Below are positions 1 through 8,800 of a DNA stretch of 64,000 nt, piece after piece. The DNA is from Eubacterium sp. Lineage in GTDB: Bacteria > Bacillota > Clostridia > Lachnospirales > Lachnospiraceae. The stretch is taken from assembly GCA_017480495.1 (NCBI GenBank), contig JAFVAQ010000029.1:1-64000 (forward strand), in the 5' to 3' direction. The notes below the pieces were generated by a model, which had not been told where the DNA came from, made no database searches, and saw nothing but the letters and a program-made list of their open reading frames with translations. The translations under genes and the position numbers were made by a program. The stretch's first letter is position 1, and each line of letters opens with the position of its first letter.

Positions 1-125
1 CCTATATTATCACATCCATTACAAAACTGACATTCCTGCCCGCACACCTCTAAAGATTTATTGACTATCCGAATTCTTTCTTCTCTGGTCGTATCTTTTA
101 TCAGAATTGATTTTATACCTTCCAT
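1..125 (-). CDS. Cys-rich miniprotein, cut by the window edge
   Basis: The ATG is at 123-125 behind a good ribosome binding site (AAAGGAAGG on the minus strand); the 3' end lies outside the window. The visible 41 residues begin MEGIKSILIKDTTREERIR and contain a C-x3-C-x2-C-x2-C cluster (GQECQFCNGC region). The gene immediately upstream (153..362) has the same cluster spacing and a similar 'KEERE' segment before it, so the two are tandem paralogues. The cysteine spacing suggests a small metal or Fe-S binding fold. I recall similar short proteins in Lachnospiraceae genomes but know no function. Real gene: fairly sure; role: unknown. Confidence 0.7.
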   Translation of the reverse strand, partial: MEGIKSILIKDTTREERIRIVNKSLEVCGQECQFCNGCDNI

Positions 126-152
126 AATCACTACCACCTTCCTTTGTTCGAA

Positions 153-362
153 CTACCGATAATCATTTGTTATATCCTGAAAATCACGAACTCCATCTAT
201 ATAATCCTTATATACTAGCAGCGGATCCTGATTTTTATACATAGCACATATTCCACAGCTGTCACAGTCACTTATACATTTAAATCTATCTTTAATATAG
301 GATTCTCTTTCTTCTTTAGTAGAATCTTTAATATCAGGAATCATAGTTTTATCCTCTGCCAT
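153..362 (-). CDS. Cys-rich miniprotein, 69 aa
   Basis: A small protein starting at an ATG four bases downstream of AGGAG. Residues 13-27 are charged (STKEERESYIKDRF). They are followed by C29-x3-C-x2-C-x2-C39, the same spacing as in the partial gene downstream, then a tail DPLLVYKDYIDGVRDFQDI that I also associate with this family. No signal peptide or membrane segment. The 27-base gap to the next paralogue suggests co-transcription. The four cysteines could bind zinc or an iron-sulfur cluster, but no catalytic motif is visible. Function unknown. Confidence 0.7.
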   Translation of the reverse strand: MAEDKTMIPDIKDSTKEERESYIKDRFKCISDCDSCGICAMYKNQDPLLVYKDYIDGVRDFQDITNDYR

Positions 363-443
363 CTATCTCCTACTATTCTTTCAATTGATAAGATTAGTTT
401 TACTATTATCAGTTTTATTTATCATACTAGATCTTTGTATCAT

Positions 444-485
444 TTGAAAAGCACTTTCCAAAACATTTTGTTTCAGAAAGTGCTT
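444..485 (-). terminator. Rho-independent terminator after lysS
   Basis: Inverted repeat AAGCACTTTC (449-458) / GAAAGTGCTT (476-485) with a 17-base loop, followed on the minus strand by TTTTC. It lies between lysS and the Cys-rich genes and points in their direction of transcription, so it most likely ends the lysS transcript. Confidence 0.65.
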
Positions 486-552
486 AGTAATCAGTGTTCA
501 CTATCTCGGTTTTATAAGTGTTTCAAAACCATATTATCGGGTACTTACCCAT

Positions 553-580
553 ACCAAATTGGTACACTTATTGGTACACC
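553..580. repeat. Short direct repeat TTGGTACAC x2
   Basis: TTGGTACAC occurs at 559-567 and 571-579, 12 bases apart, and the first copy overlaps the palindrome ACCAAATTGGT (553-563). It lies downstream of lysS, with no integrase gene nearby. It could be protein-binding sites or a relic of an integration arm site; nothing else supports either reading. Confidence 0.3.
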
Positions 581-620
581 AGCGGTCATAAATGTCTGCA
601 AAGCCTTATAAATACTACAT

Positions 621-2249
621 TTACTTCTTCTCTGACTTAAGTGTCGGGAAGAGTAAAACATCTCTAATGGCTGGTGAATCAGTCATAATCATTACAAGAC
701 GGTCGATACCATATCCGATACCACCTGTTGGTGGCATACCAACCTCAAGTGCGTTGAGGAAGTCTTCATCTGTATGCTCTGCCTCGTCATCACCCGCTTC
801 TGCAAGTGCATCCTGTGCAGCAAATCTCTCACGCTGATCGATAGGATCATTAAGCTCTGAATAAGCATTTGCCATCTCCCATCCATTCATGAAGAACTCG
901 AATCTTTCAACATATTCTGGATTCTCTGGTTTCTTCTTTGTAAGTGGAGATATCTCAATTGGATGATCCATAACAAATGTTGGCTGAATCAGATGCTCTT
1001 CTACATATGTTTCAAAGAATAGATTCAGGATATCACCCTTCTTATGGAAATCTTCAAATTCTATATGATGTTCCTTAGCAAGCGCCTTAGCAGCCTCTGT
1101 ATCTGCAACTTCATTCCAATCTACATTTGCATACTTCTTAACAGCGTCAACCATTGTAATTCTCTCAAATGGCTTACCAAGATCCATCTCTACACCATTA
1201 TAGGTAATAGTTGTTGTTCCAAGAACCTCCTCGGCAATATGACGATACATATTCTCAGTCAGATCCATCATTCCATGATAGTCTGTATATGCCTGATAAA
1301 GCTCCATAAGTGTGAACTCAGGATTGTGACGTGTATCAACACCCTCGTTACGGAAAACTCGGCCTATTTCATAAACTCTTTCAAGACCACCAACGATAAG
1401 TCTCTTTAAATACAGCTCCAGTGATATACGAAGCTTAAGGTCCTCATCAAGCGCATTGAAATGTGTCTCGAATGGACGTGCTGCAGCTCCACCTGGATTA
1501 GCAACGAGCATTGGAGTTTCAACTTCCATAAAGCCCTGCTCATCAAGGAATCTACGAATGCATGAAATAATCTGTGATCTCTTGATAAATGTATCCTTAA
1601 CGTCTGGGTTCATTATAAGATCTACATATCTCTGACGATATCTGATATCTGTATTTGTAAGTCCGTGGAACTTCTCAGGAAGAATCTGAAGGGACTTTGT
1701 AAGAAGAGTAACTGTATCAGCATGAACTGAAATCTCTCCCATCATTGTACGGAATACGTATCCAGTAACACCAATGATATCTCCAACATCAAGCTTCTTG
1801 AAATCAGCATACTCATCTGTTCCAAGCTCATCTCTAGAAACGAACACCTGAATATTTCCACTCTTATCCTGAACGTTACAGAAGGAAGCCTTACCCATAA
1901 CACGCTTAGACATCATACGTCCTGCAATGCTAACCTTTATTGGGTTTGCATCCATTATTGCACGTCTTTCATTGTAAGCTTCAGTTTTAACAGCTTTTGC
2001 CTCTTCTGGCTCCATTCCTTCTGTGTCTGGCATATCCTTGCCAACAAGAAGCTTAGCTTCAAGCGCCTCGTACTCGGCCTTCGCCTCAGCAGCATGGTAA
2101 CTCTGATCGTACTTTGTTATAACAAAAGGATCCTTTCCTGCCTCTTGGAGATTAGCAAACTTCTCACGGCGAACCTTGAGTAGCTGGTTCAAATCCTGAG
2201 TCTGCTGACCCTTTCCGTTATTCTTGTTCTGATTGTTCTGTTCTGACAT
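621..2249 (-). CDS. lysS: Lysyl-tRNA synthetase (class II)
   Basis: Charges tRNA-Lys with lysine in the cytoplasm. Residues about 105-190 form the OB-fold anticodon-binding domain (VSIAGRMMSKRVMGKASF). The class II catalytic core follows: motif 1 at about 235-250 (FLDEQGFMEVETPML), motif 2 at about 293-318 (YEIGRVFRNEG...RHNPEFT) and motif 3 at 509-518 (GGIGYGIDRL). At 542 aa it is slightly longer than the usual ~500. The extra length is an acidic, Glu/Ala-rich insertion at about 50-98 before the OB-fold and a Gln/Asn-rich N-terminus. The ATG follows an AGAGG site. The greA terminator lies upstream and its own terminator downstream, so it is probably transcribed alone or with partial read-through from greA. 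Confidence 0.97.
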   Translation of the reverse strand: MSEQNNQNKNNGKGQQTQDLNQLLKVRREKFANLQEAGKDPFVITKYDQSYHAAEAKAEYEALEAKLLVGKDMPDTEGMEPEEAKAVKTEAYNERRAIMDANPIKVSIAGRMMSKRVMGKASFCNVQDKSGNIQVFVSRDELGTDEYADFKKLDVGDIIGVTGYVFRTMMGEISVHADTVTLLTKSLQILPEKFHGLTNTDIRYRQRYVDLIMNPDVKDTFIKRSQIISCIRRFLDEQGFMEVETPMLVANPGGAAARPFETHFNALDEDLKLRISLELYLKRLIVGGLERVYEIGRVFRNEGVDTRHNPEFTLMELYQAYTDYHGMMDLTENMYRHIAEEVLGTTTITYNGVEMDLGKPFERITMVDAVKKYANVDWNEVADTEAAKALAKEHHIEFEDFHKKGDILNLFFETYVEEHLIQPTFVMDHPIEISPLTKKKPENPEYVERFEFFMNGWEMANAYSELNDPIDQRERFAAQDALAEAGDDEAEHTDEDFLNALEVGMPPTGGIGYGIDRLVMIMTDSPAIRDVLLFPTLKSEKK

Positions 2250-2285
2250 TTCTTTTTCCTCTCTAAATATGAGTATCCCATAATG

Positions 2286-2318
2286 TATAAAAACCGCTGG
2301 AATAATACTCCAGCGGTT
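2286..2318 (-). terminator. Terminator between greA and lysS
   Basis: Perfect 10-bp arms AACCGCTGGA (2292-2301) and TCCAGCGGTT (2309-2318) with a 7-base loop, followed on the minus strand by TTTTATAC. It sits 24 bases after the greA stop. Confidence 0.8.
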
Positions 2319-2342
2319 AATGTTCTACACAAAGAGACTAAA

Positions 2343-2828
2343 TTATTTCTCTCTCTTAAAGTCAAGTATCTTATAACTATGTCTTCCGTTTGGAGCATCA
2401 ACTGTTACTACCTGTCCTACCTTAGAACCAATCAGCTTAGATCCAAGTGGAGATTCGTTAGAAATCTTTCCTTTAAGGATGTTAGCACCAGTTGAACTGG
2501 ATATTTTGTATGTGAACTCTTCTTTAGACTCCATATCAACAAAGTGCACCTTGCATCCAATATATACAGACTCTGTATCTAAGCTATCTTCATCGATAAC
2601 TTCAACGTTCTTGAGAATTTTCTCAAGCTCTGCAATACGTGTCTCTATATCTCTCTGCTCATCTTTAGCAGCATCATACTCGGCGTTCTCTGATAAGTCT
2701 CCCTGTTCACGAGCTTCTTTAATTTTCTGAGCTATTTCTTTACGACGGTTAACTTTAAGATCAGATAACTCATCCTCTAAGTTTTTAAGCTCTTCGTATG
2801 TGACTATGTGCTTTTTTTCTTCTGACAT
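2343..2828 (-). CDS. greA: Transcription elongation factor GreA
   Basis: Rescues backtracked RNA polymerase by inserting a coiled coil into the secondary channel and stimulating transcript cleavage. The 161 residues match the family length. An N-terminal antiparallel coiled coil spans about 10-78 with the acidic tip GDLSENAEYDAA (D44, E47), and an FKBP-like C-terminal domain spans about 85-158. The ATG is preceded by AAAGGAG. The gene lies just downstream of a tRNA-Leu and upstream of lysS, a housekeeping grouping common in Firmicutes. Nothing unusual in the sequence. Confidence 0.96.
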   Translation of the reverse strand: MSEEKKHIVTYEELKNLEDELSDLKVNRRKEIAQKIKEAREQGDLSENAEYDAAKDEQRDIETRIAELEKILKNVEVIDEDSLDTESVYIGCKVHFVDMESKEEFTYKISSSTGANILKGKISNESPLGSKLIGSKVGQVVTVDAPNGRHSYKILDFKREK

Positions 2829-2876
2829 GGGATCTCTCCTTTGAAATATACTATTAATATATTGTCTACATTATTT

Positions 2877-2961
2877 TGCAGATGACGGGACTCGAACCCG
2901 AACCCACGTAATGTGGACATGAACCTGAATCATGCGCGTATACCAATTCCGCCACATCTGC
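2877..2961 (-). tRNA. tRNA-Leu (anticodon CAG)
   Basis: A class II tRNA of 85 bases. The acceptor stem GCAGATG pairs with CATCTGC with discriminator A. The D-arm has GGCGGAATTGGTATACGCGC. The anticodon stem CATGA/TCATG encloses the loop TTCAGGT, giving CAG. A long variable arm (TCCACATTACGTGGG) and a T-arm GGTTCGAGTCC follow. The CCA end is not encoded. CAG reads CUG codons. Confidence 0.95.
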
Positions 2962-2968
2962 TTAAAAC

Positions 2969-3019
2969 GCCAAAGCCAAGTTTAACACAGCGTTTTGTAT
3001 GTGTCAACAATGGCTTTGG
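2969..3019 (-). terminator. Inverted repeat after the foldase gene, probable terminator
   Basis: GCCAAAGCCA (2969-2978) and TGGCTTTGGC (3010-3019) are perfectly complementary around a 31-base loop, and on the minus strand are followed by GTTTTAA. It lies just after the foldase stop (3042). The long loop and weak U tract make it a poor canonical terminator; the enclosed tRNA promoter is notable. Confidence 0.5.
2979..3007 (-). promoter_or_regulatory. Sigma-A promoter for tRNA-Leu
   Basis: On the minus strand a perfect -35 TTGACA (3002-3007) is followed by a 17-base spacer and TAAACT (2979-2984). The predicted start is about 10 bases before the tRNA 5' end at 2961. The promoter sits inside the loop and arm of the inverted repeat 2969-3019. 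Confidence 0.75.
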
Positions 3020-3041
3020 CAGTATTATCTTAACCTAAATA

Positions 3042-4154
3042 TTATTCTTCAGTAGTAGCATCATCCATACTAGCATCTGTTGCTGAAGCCTTTACTGCAT
3101 TATCATAAATGAAGTCCATTATCTTTGTATAGAGTACTTCATAATAGTAATCTTCATCTGTGAAACCATACTGCTGATTAAGTGTTTCCTTGTCAGTCAG
3201 TCCTGACATCTCCAGAAGCTCCTGAACCTTTGCATCAGCTTCTTCGTCAGTTACAGTAATCTTTTCTTTCTCAGCGATAGTTACAACAACCATCTTCTCT
3301 TTGATGTATGTCTGTACTGAGTCCTTGATATTTGACTTGAAATCTTCAAGTGTATATCCATAGTTGCTTAGGTATGTATTAACGTCTACACCATTCGCCT
3401 CAGCTTCCTGCTCAACATTATCCATTACCATCTTGATTCTTTCCTCAACTTCTTCCTGAGGATATTCGCTTACAGTACTGTTATCAATAACCTGCTGGAA
3501 TAATGAATTCTTATCTGAAGCAAGGTCTGACTCTTCTGCATTTTTCTTATACTCATCAAGGAGTGACTTCTCATACTCCTCAACTGTTGTATAATCTGTA
3601 GCACTAGCTACAAGTGCATCATCATACTTTGGCTCTTCTTTTTCTACTATATAATTAAGAACTGTCTTGAATACAGCATCCTTACCAGCAAGGTCAGCGC
3701 TGCCATAATCATCTGGGAATGTAACCTCAACGTCAAATGCATCTCCAGGGCTGTGTCCCATTATCTGCTCCTCGAATCCTTCTATATATGTTCCAGATCC
3801 AAGCTCGAGATCAGTTCCTGCACCCTGTGTGCTTCCACCGTCAAATTCCTCACCGTCGATAGAACCTACATAATCAATGTTAACTGTATCGCCCTCTGTA
3901 GCGATTCCTGTCATCACCTTATTCTCCTTAGTATTCTGAGAGATAAGATTCTGAATATCATACTGAATGCTATCCTCTGTGACTGGAGTCTGTGTAGGTA
4001 CATATGATACACCCTTGTACTCGCCAAGTGTTACATACTTGCTATACTCCTTTGCCATATCCTCGATAACACCTTTTGATTTGTTTCCACATCCTGAGAA
4101 TAATGATATCATCATTACTACTACAAGAAGGGCACTAATCTTTCTGAACTTCAT
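3042..4154 (-). CDS. Lipid-anchored trigger-factor-like peptidyl-prolyl isomerase
   Basis: Probable extracytoplasmic folding factor. I place the start at ATG 4152-4154 (370 aa) because AAAGGA lies 8 bases upstream; a longer frame to 4214 has no site. The N-terminus is a lipoprotein signal ending in the lipobox LFSGC. The middle third is an FKBP-type PPIase domain as in trigger factor (EGDTVNIDYVGSIDGEEFDGG, YIEGFEEQIMG, VTFPDDYG). The last half resembles the trigger-factor C-terminal chaperone domain (KMVVVTIAEKEKITVTDEEAD), ending in an acidic Ala/Thr tail. The ribosome-docking N-terminal domain of true Tig is absent, so it should act outside the membrane. It is divergent from dut. Confidence 0.85.
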   Translation of the reverse strand: MKFRKISALLVVVMMISLFSGCGNKSKGVIEDMAKEYSKYVTLGEYKGVSYVPTQTPVTEDSIQYDIQNLISQNTKENKVMTGIATEGDTVNIDYVGSIDGEEFDGGSTQGAGTDLELGSGTYIEGFEEQIMGHSPGDAFDVEVTFPDDYGSADLAGKDAVFKTVLNYIVEKEEPKYDDALVASATDYTTVEEYEKSLLDEYKKNAEESDLASDKNSLFQQVIDNSTVSEYPQEEVEERIKMVMDNVEQEAEANGVDVNTYLSNYGYTLEDFKSNIKDSVQTYIKEKMVVVTIAEKEKITVTDEEADAKVQELLEMSGLTDKETLNQQYGFTDEDYYYEVLYTKIMDFIYDNAVKASATDASMDDATTEE

Positions 4155-4289
4155 AATAAGCATCCTTTCACTTTTACTAATGAATAGTCTTTTCAATAAA
4201 ATTTCCGTTTTCATTCAACCGTATGATAATAACATACAAACCTTTAAAAATAAAGTATATTTTATTTTTTCCCTTCTTTTTTCACAATA

Positions 4290-4318
4290 TTTACAAAAAG
4301 AATTGCAGATGCTATAAT
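4290..4318 (+). promoter_or_regulatory. Sigma-A promoter of dut
   Basis: TTTACA (4290-4295), a 17-base spacer and a perfect TATAAT (4313-4318), followed by AAGGAGG and the dut ATG at 4348. The predicted leader is only about 25 bases. Confidence 0.8.
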
Positions 4319-4347
4319 TTTTTTCTGTAATTAAGGAGGGCTCTAAA

Positions 4348-4797
4348 ATGGTCCAGATAACAAATGTAAATATAAAGAAACTTAGTCCAAATGCGACTAT
4401 CCCAACCTATGGTTCGGACTATGCAGCTGGCGCTGATCTGTACGCTTGTATAGATAGTCCAATTACTTTTGAGCCTGGTGAAACTTATTTAATAAAAACT
4501 GGTTTATCAATGGAAATTCCTATTGGCTATGCTGGTCTTATATATGCAAGAAGCGGTCTTGCCTCCAAAAGAGGCCTAGCTCCTGCGAATAAGGTCGGAG
4601 TTATAGACAGTGATTATCGTGGCGAAATAATGGTTGCACTTCACAATCATTCAACAGAGCCACAGACAATCGAACCAAACGAAAGAATCGCACAGCTTGT
4701 AATAACACCTTATATACAAGCTGCGTTTAATGAAGTAGATGAGCTATCTGACACCGTTCGCGGTGAAGGTGGATTTGGTTCCACCGGAACAAAATAG
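4348..4797 (+). CDS. dut: Deoxyuridine 5'-triphosphate nucleotidohydrolase (trimeric dUTPase)
   Basis: Hydrolyses dUTP to dUMP and pyrophosphate, keeping uracil out of DNA and supplying dTMP synthesis. All five motifs of trimeric dUTPases are visible: AGADLYA (27-33), ARSGLA (67-72), GVIDSDYRGE (84-93) with the uracil-pocket region, ERIAQLVI (about 117-124), and the Gly-rich C-terminal arm RGEGGFGSTG (138-147). At 149 aa it is full length. It is one of only three plus-strand genes here and has its own promoter. It ends 13 bases from the convergent stop of the PrsA-like gene, with no hairpin between them. Confidence 0.96.
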   Translation: MVQITNVNIKKLSPNATIPTYGSDYAAGADLYACIDSPITFEPGETYLIKTGLSMEIPIGYAGLIYARSGLASKRGLAPANKVGVIDSDYRGEIMVALHNHSTEPQTIEPNERIAQLVITPYIQAAFNEVDELSDTVRGEGGFGSTGTK

Positions 4798-4810
4798 TAG
4801 TGAATATATT

Positions 4811-5887
4811 CTAAAATTCTATTCTTTTATATACATCGAAGTCTACGGATTTTTCGTAGGAGAAGCTAGAATCTATATCATTCTTCCACTCTCCATACAG
4901 TTCTTCCATATATGCATTCTTCTTAGTTTTTATTATATCTTCCTTATGCAGGTCTGTCGCATTTCTATCTGTCAGCGCCTTCATATAGAAGATATGATAT
5001 CCGTACTCGGATTCAGTAACCAAGCTGTAGGAGCCATCCTCTAAGCTATACAAGCTGTCATATATCTCCTCACCATAGATACCCTTTATCTCTGAAGGAG
5101 TCATAGTATAATACGATGAATTCTGCAACCCATAGTATTCCGCTAGTCCCTCTATATTTGTACTATTTGAATTTGATGAGGAAGTTCCATCATTGATTCC
5201 ACTCTCTATCGGATTAATCAGAGTATTATACGCCTGAACCGCTCTATCATACTGAGCTGCCTTCTCATCCTCGGAGAAGCCTGTTACGTCTCCACTAGAT
5301 GCAACTGCATAACACTCGAAATAAAGGTCATAAAATGTTGTCTCGCGCGCCTCTTCATCAGAAACCTCTATTCCAGCCTCACCTATAATCTTGTCATAAA
5401 CCTTTCGAGCTACCATATTTTCCTGCATAACAGACTTAACTAGATCATAGGACAGCTGCATATCATGAATCTGATCATCTGTCAGCTTAGCATAGAAGGC
5501 ATCCGTTTCACTGGCAACCATCTTCTCATCATCCTCTGTCAGAGCAACCTTATAGTCTGAAGCCTTTGCATTCAGCATCTTAACATGTACGATATTTTCT
5601 ATAATATCTCTTCTGGTCACATCCTCCATGTTAGCGGTATCATCCTTGCTAACGGAAATGCTGGTTCCCCAGATCTCATTTCCATATATTGTTTCATAAT
5701 CCTCAATAACTGTGTTTGCATATAGATACACCTCACCAAGAGATACATCCTTACCCGCATATCTAAATACTGCGTCTGCATTTTCCTCTGCTATCTCTGC
5801 CTCTCCGCAACCAACGGTAACAAGAACTAGCGCAGCCATTAATATTGCCGCCAGATAGCTTCTGATTTTTCCCTTGTGAAATGTCAT
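4811..5887 (-). CDS. PrsA/SurA-like foldase lipoprotein
   Basis: Probable extracytoplasmic peptidyl-prolyl isomerase. The N-terminus is basic then hydrophobic and ends in a Cys of the sequence TVGCGEAE, consistent with lipid attachment. The middle is helical and SurA_N-like (TRRDIIENIVHVKMLNAKASDYKV). Towards the C-terminus a parvulin-like stretch is recognisable (SLEDGSYSLVTESEYGYHIFYM). It lies 12 bases downstream of mfd, an arrangement common in Clostridia, and is probably co-transcribed with it. The parvulin domain is divergent, so isomerase activity is less sure than the chaperone-lipoprotein class. Confidence 0.75.
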   Translation of the reverse strand: MTFHKGKIRSYLAAILMAALVLVTVGCGEAEIAEENADAVFRYAGKDVSLGEVYLYANTVIEDYETIYGNEIWGTSISVSKDDTANMEDVTRRDIIENIVHVKMLNAKASDYKVALTEDDEKMVASETDAFYAKLTDDQIHDMQLSYDLVKSVMQENMVARKVYDKIIGEAGIEVSDEEARETTFYDLYFECYAVASSGDVTGFSEDEKAAQYDRAVQAYNTLINPIESGINDGTSSSNSNSTNIEGLAEYYGLQNSSYYTMTPSEIKGIYGEEIYDSLYSLEDGSYSLVTESEYGYHIFYMKALTDRNATDLHKEDIIKTKKNAYMEELYGEWKNDIDSSFSYEKSVDFDVYKRIEF

Positions 5888-5899
5888 TCAACTAACCTC

Positions 5900-8800
5900 T
5901 TATTCATCCTTATCTTTTATGATAAGATTCTCATTTATATCATTTATTACTTCTTCTATCTTCTCGAGCATGTTGTCCTGAACTAAGCTTGATGTCTTAA
6001 CAGAGAAGCCCGATTCCTTTGCAGTTATAAGCCTCATATCACCCTTATACTTTTTGATAAACCTGGACACCTTCGTCACATCTATTGGCGCATCGTCCTT
6101 GATAATATATTCAACTCTATCCTGCCTATATCTAAGAAATGTTATATACGCCTTATGAGCCATCGCTTTGATAAGCGCCACTCTCATAAGTCGCTGCATC
6201 GTCTTCGGAACAGGTCCGAATCTATCCTCCGCCTCGTCAACTATATCACCTATATCATCTTCTGTTTCAATATGTGATATTCTCTTATACATTTCAAGCT
6301 TCAGATATTCATTTCGGACATACTCATCCGGGATAAATGCGTCTACAGGGATATCAACAGAAGTATCAAAATCCTCTTCGACCTTTTCTCCCATCTTCGT
6401 ACGTATAGCCTGACTGAGCAGCTTTACATATAGGTCATATCCAATTTCTTCCATATGACCAGACTGGCTACTGCCGAGAACATTTCCCGCTCCACGAATC
6501 TCCAAGTCTTTCATGGATATTTTATATCCTGAACCCAATTCTGTAAACTCCCTAATTGCAGAAAGCCTCTTCTCAGCAACCTCTTTGATTACCTTATCTC
6601 TTCTGTACATCAGAAAGGCATAACTGGACCTGTCTGATCTACCAACACGACCACGAAGCTGATACAGCTGAGCAAGTCCGAAGTTATCTGCATTATGGAT
6701 AATAATCGTATTAACATTCGGAATGTCGAGACCTGTTTCAATTATGGTAGTTGAAACCAGAACATCTATCTCTTTATTTATGAAAGCGTGCATGATATTT
6801 TCAAGCTCTCGCTCCTTCATCTTGCCGTGAGCAAACTCTATCCTAGCATTCGGTATCAGAGCTCTAAGTTCTAATGTCACTCGCTCTATATCATCTACTC
6901 TATTATATACATAGTAGATCTGACCGTTACGAGACAGTTCCCGGGCAATCGCCTCCTTGACTATTTCCTTGTCGTACTCCATTACATAGGTCTGTATAGG
7001 ACGTCTATCTACTGGAGGTTCTTCTAGAAGGCTCATGTCTCTTATTCCTATAAGACTCATATGAAGAGTTCTTGGAATAGGAGTTGCCGTCAGCGTTAGA
7101 ACATCCACCGTATTCTTTAGCTGCTTAATAGTCTCTTTATGCTTAACACCGAATCTCTGTTCCTCGTCAATGATCAGAAGTCCGAGCGCCTTATAAGCTA
7201 CGTCCTTAGAGAGAAGTCTGTGTGTTCCTATAACTATATCCACACTTCCATTTTTCAGTCCTTCAAGAATCTCTTTAGCTTCCTTAGTGGTGCAGAATCT
7301 AGAAAGCACTCTGATATTAACAGGATAATCCTTCATTCTCTCTGTGAAGGTTGAGAAATGCTGTTCTGCCAGAATAGTAGTTGGAACCAGATAAGCAACC
7401 TGTCTTCCATCCTGAACTGCCTTAAAGGCAGCTCTAATGGCAACCTCGGTTTTACCAAAGCCGACATCTCCACAGATTAGGCGGTCCATTATTTTGTCGC
7501 TTTCCATATCCCTCTTGGTATCAAGTATTGCATTATACTGATCTGGTGTTTCCTCATAAGGAAACAGCTCCTCAAATTCCTTCTGCCAGATAGTATCCTC
7601 TGAAAACTGATAGCCCTTCTTGTTCTGTCGAATAGCATAGAGCTGAATTAGTTCGTCCGCTATATCATCAACATGAGATCTAACTCTCTCTCGAGTCTTG
7701 TTCCACTCATTTCCACCCAGCTTATTCAGCTTTGGTTTTCTGGAATCCTTGCTAGCAAACTTTCCTATCAGACTCAGCTGTTCAACTGGAATAAATAGTT
7801 TACCACTGTCAGCGTAATCTATATGTATATAATCTCGTTCTCTTCCATCAGAGGTACGAACCTTTTCTATTCCTTTATAGATACCGATTCCATGTCTCTC
7901 ATGAACGACATAGTCTCCAACACCTATCTCATCTATACTTCCGTACTTTTCACCTTCATATTTAGGAGGAAGCTTCTTTCTACGTTTTCTTCCGCTGTCC
8001 GCTCCAAATATCTCGCTCTCATTTATTATTACAAGCTTAACCTCTGGAATTCTTATACTTTCCTCAAGATTACCTGTAGTAACCATAACCTCGCGAGGCT
8101 GTAAAACTCTCGACTTGCTACTGGAGAAAAATGCCATTATATCTTCATCTACAAGAGACTGAACGAGTCTCTTCGCCCTAGTCTGAGATGGAGATACAAT
8201 CATTATCCCGTAATCTTCATTTCTCCATTTTCTTATATCTGTAAGGAGTTTGCTGGTATTACCCTTATAAGACTCAACACCCTTAGTTTCAAAATGATAC
8301 GAATCCTTGAAGACCAGTGTTCCTTCAGAGTAGAAGAACTCCGACATAGAAACCGTCTTCATCTTCGATAATCTTCCAACTATCTCGTCGCTGCTAAAGA
8401 GTACCTCTGCCTGCTTTGGAAGTATATAACCACTTTCAAGTCTGGCCTTCATAGATATAGCGAATTCATTAGAATGAGCAACCGCTCTCTCCTCGACCTT
8501 TGCCGGATCATCTATGAAAACTGGCACATCCTTAGGAAGATAATCCAGAAATGACACAGTATCGGTAAAGAAATAATTAACTAAGCTGTCCAGACCAGAT
8601 GTAGAGTTATACTCAACAACCTCTTCCTTAACATGTTTAATATAAGATCTTAGTCTAGCATAAGACTCAGTCTCAAACTTTTCCTTGAAGACCTTAGCGA
8701 CTCTTTCGCCCTCTTCCTCTATTTCATCTATACCTCTTTTGATACGAGCAGCACTCAGGACGTACTCACTACTTGGCAGAATATCGAAGCTCTCGCAGCT

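Noticed and set aside
553-580. Attachment site of an integrated element next to lysS
   Set aside because: The TTGGTACAC pair is short, and no integrase, second site or foreign gene block is in the window.
592-837. Plus-strand open frame opposite lysS, and similar antisense frames throughout
   Set aside because: They lack ribosome binding sites, have low-complexity or improbable composition and lie opposite well-supported genes.
4798-4810. Terminator between convergent dut and the PrsA-like gene
   Set aside because: Only 13 bases separate the stops and no inverted repeat is visible there.
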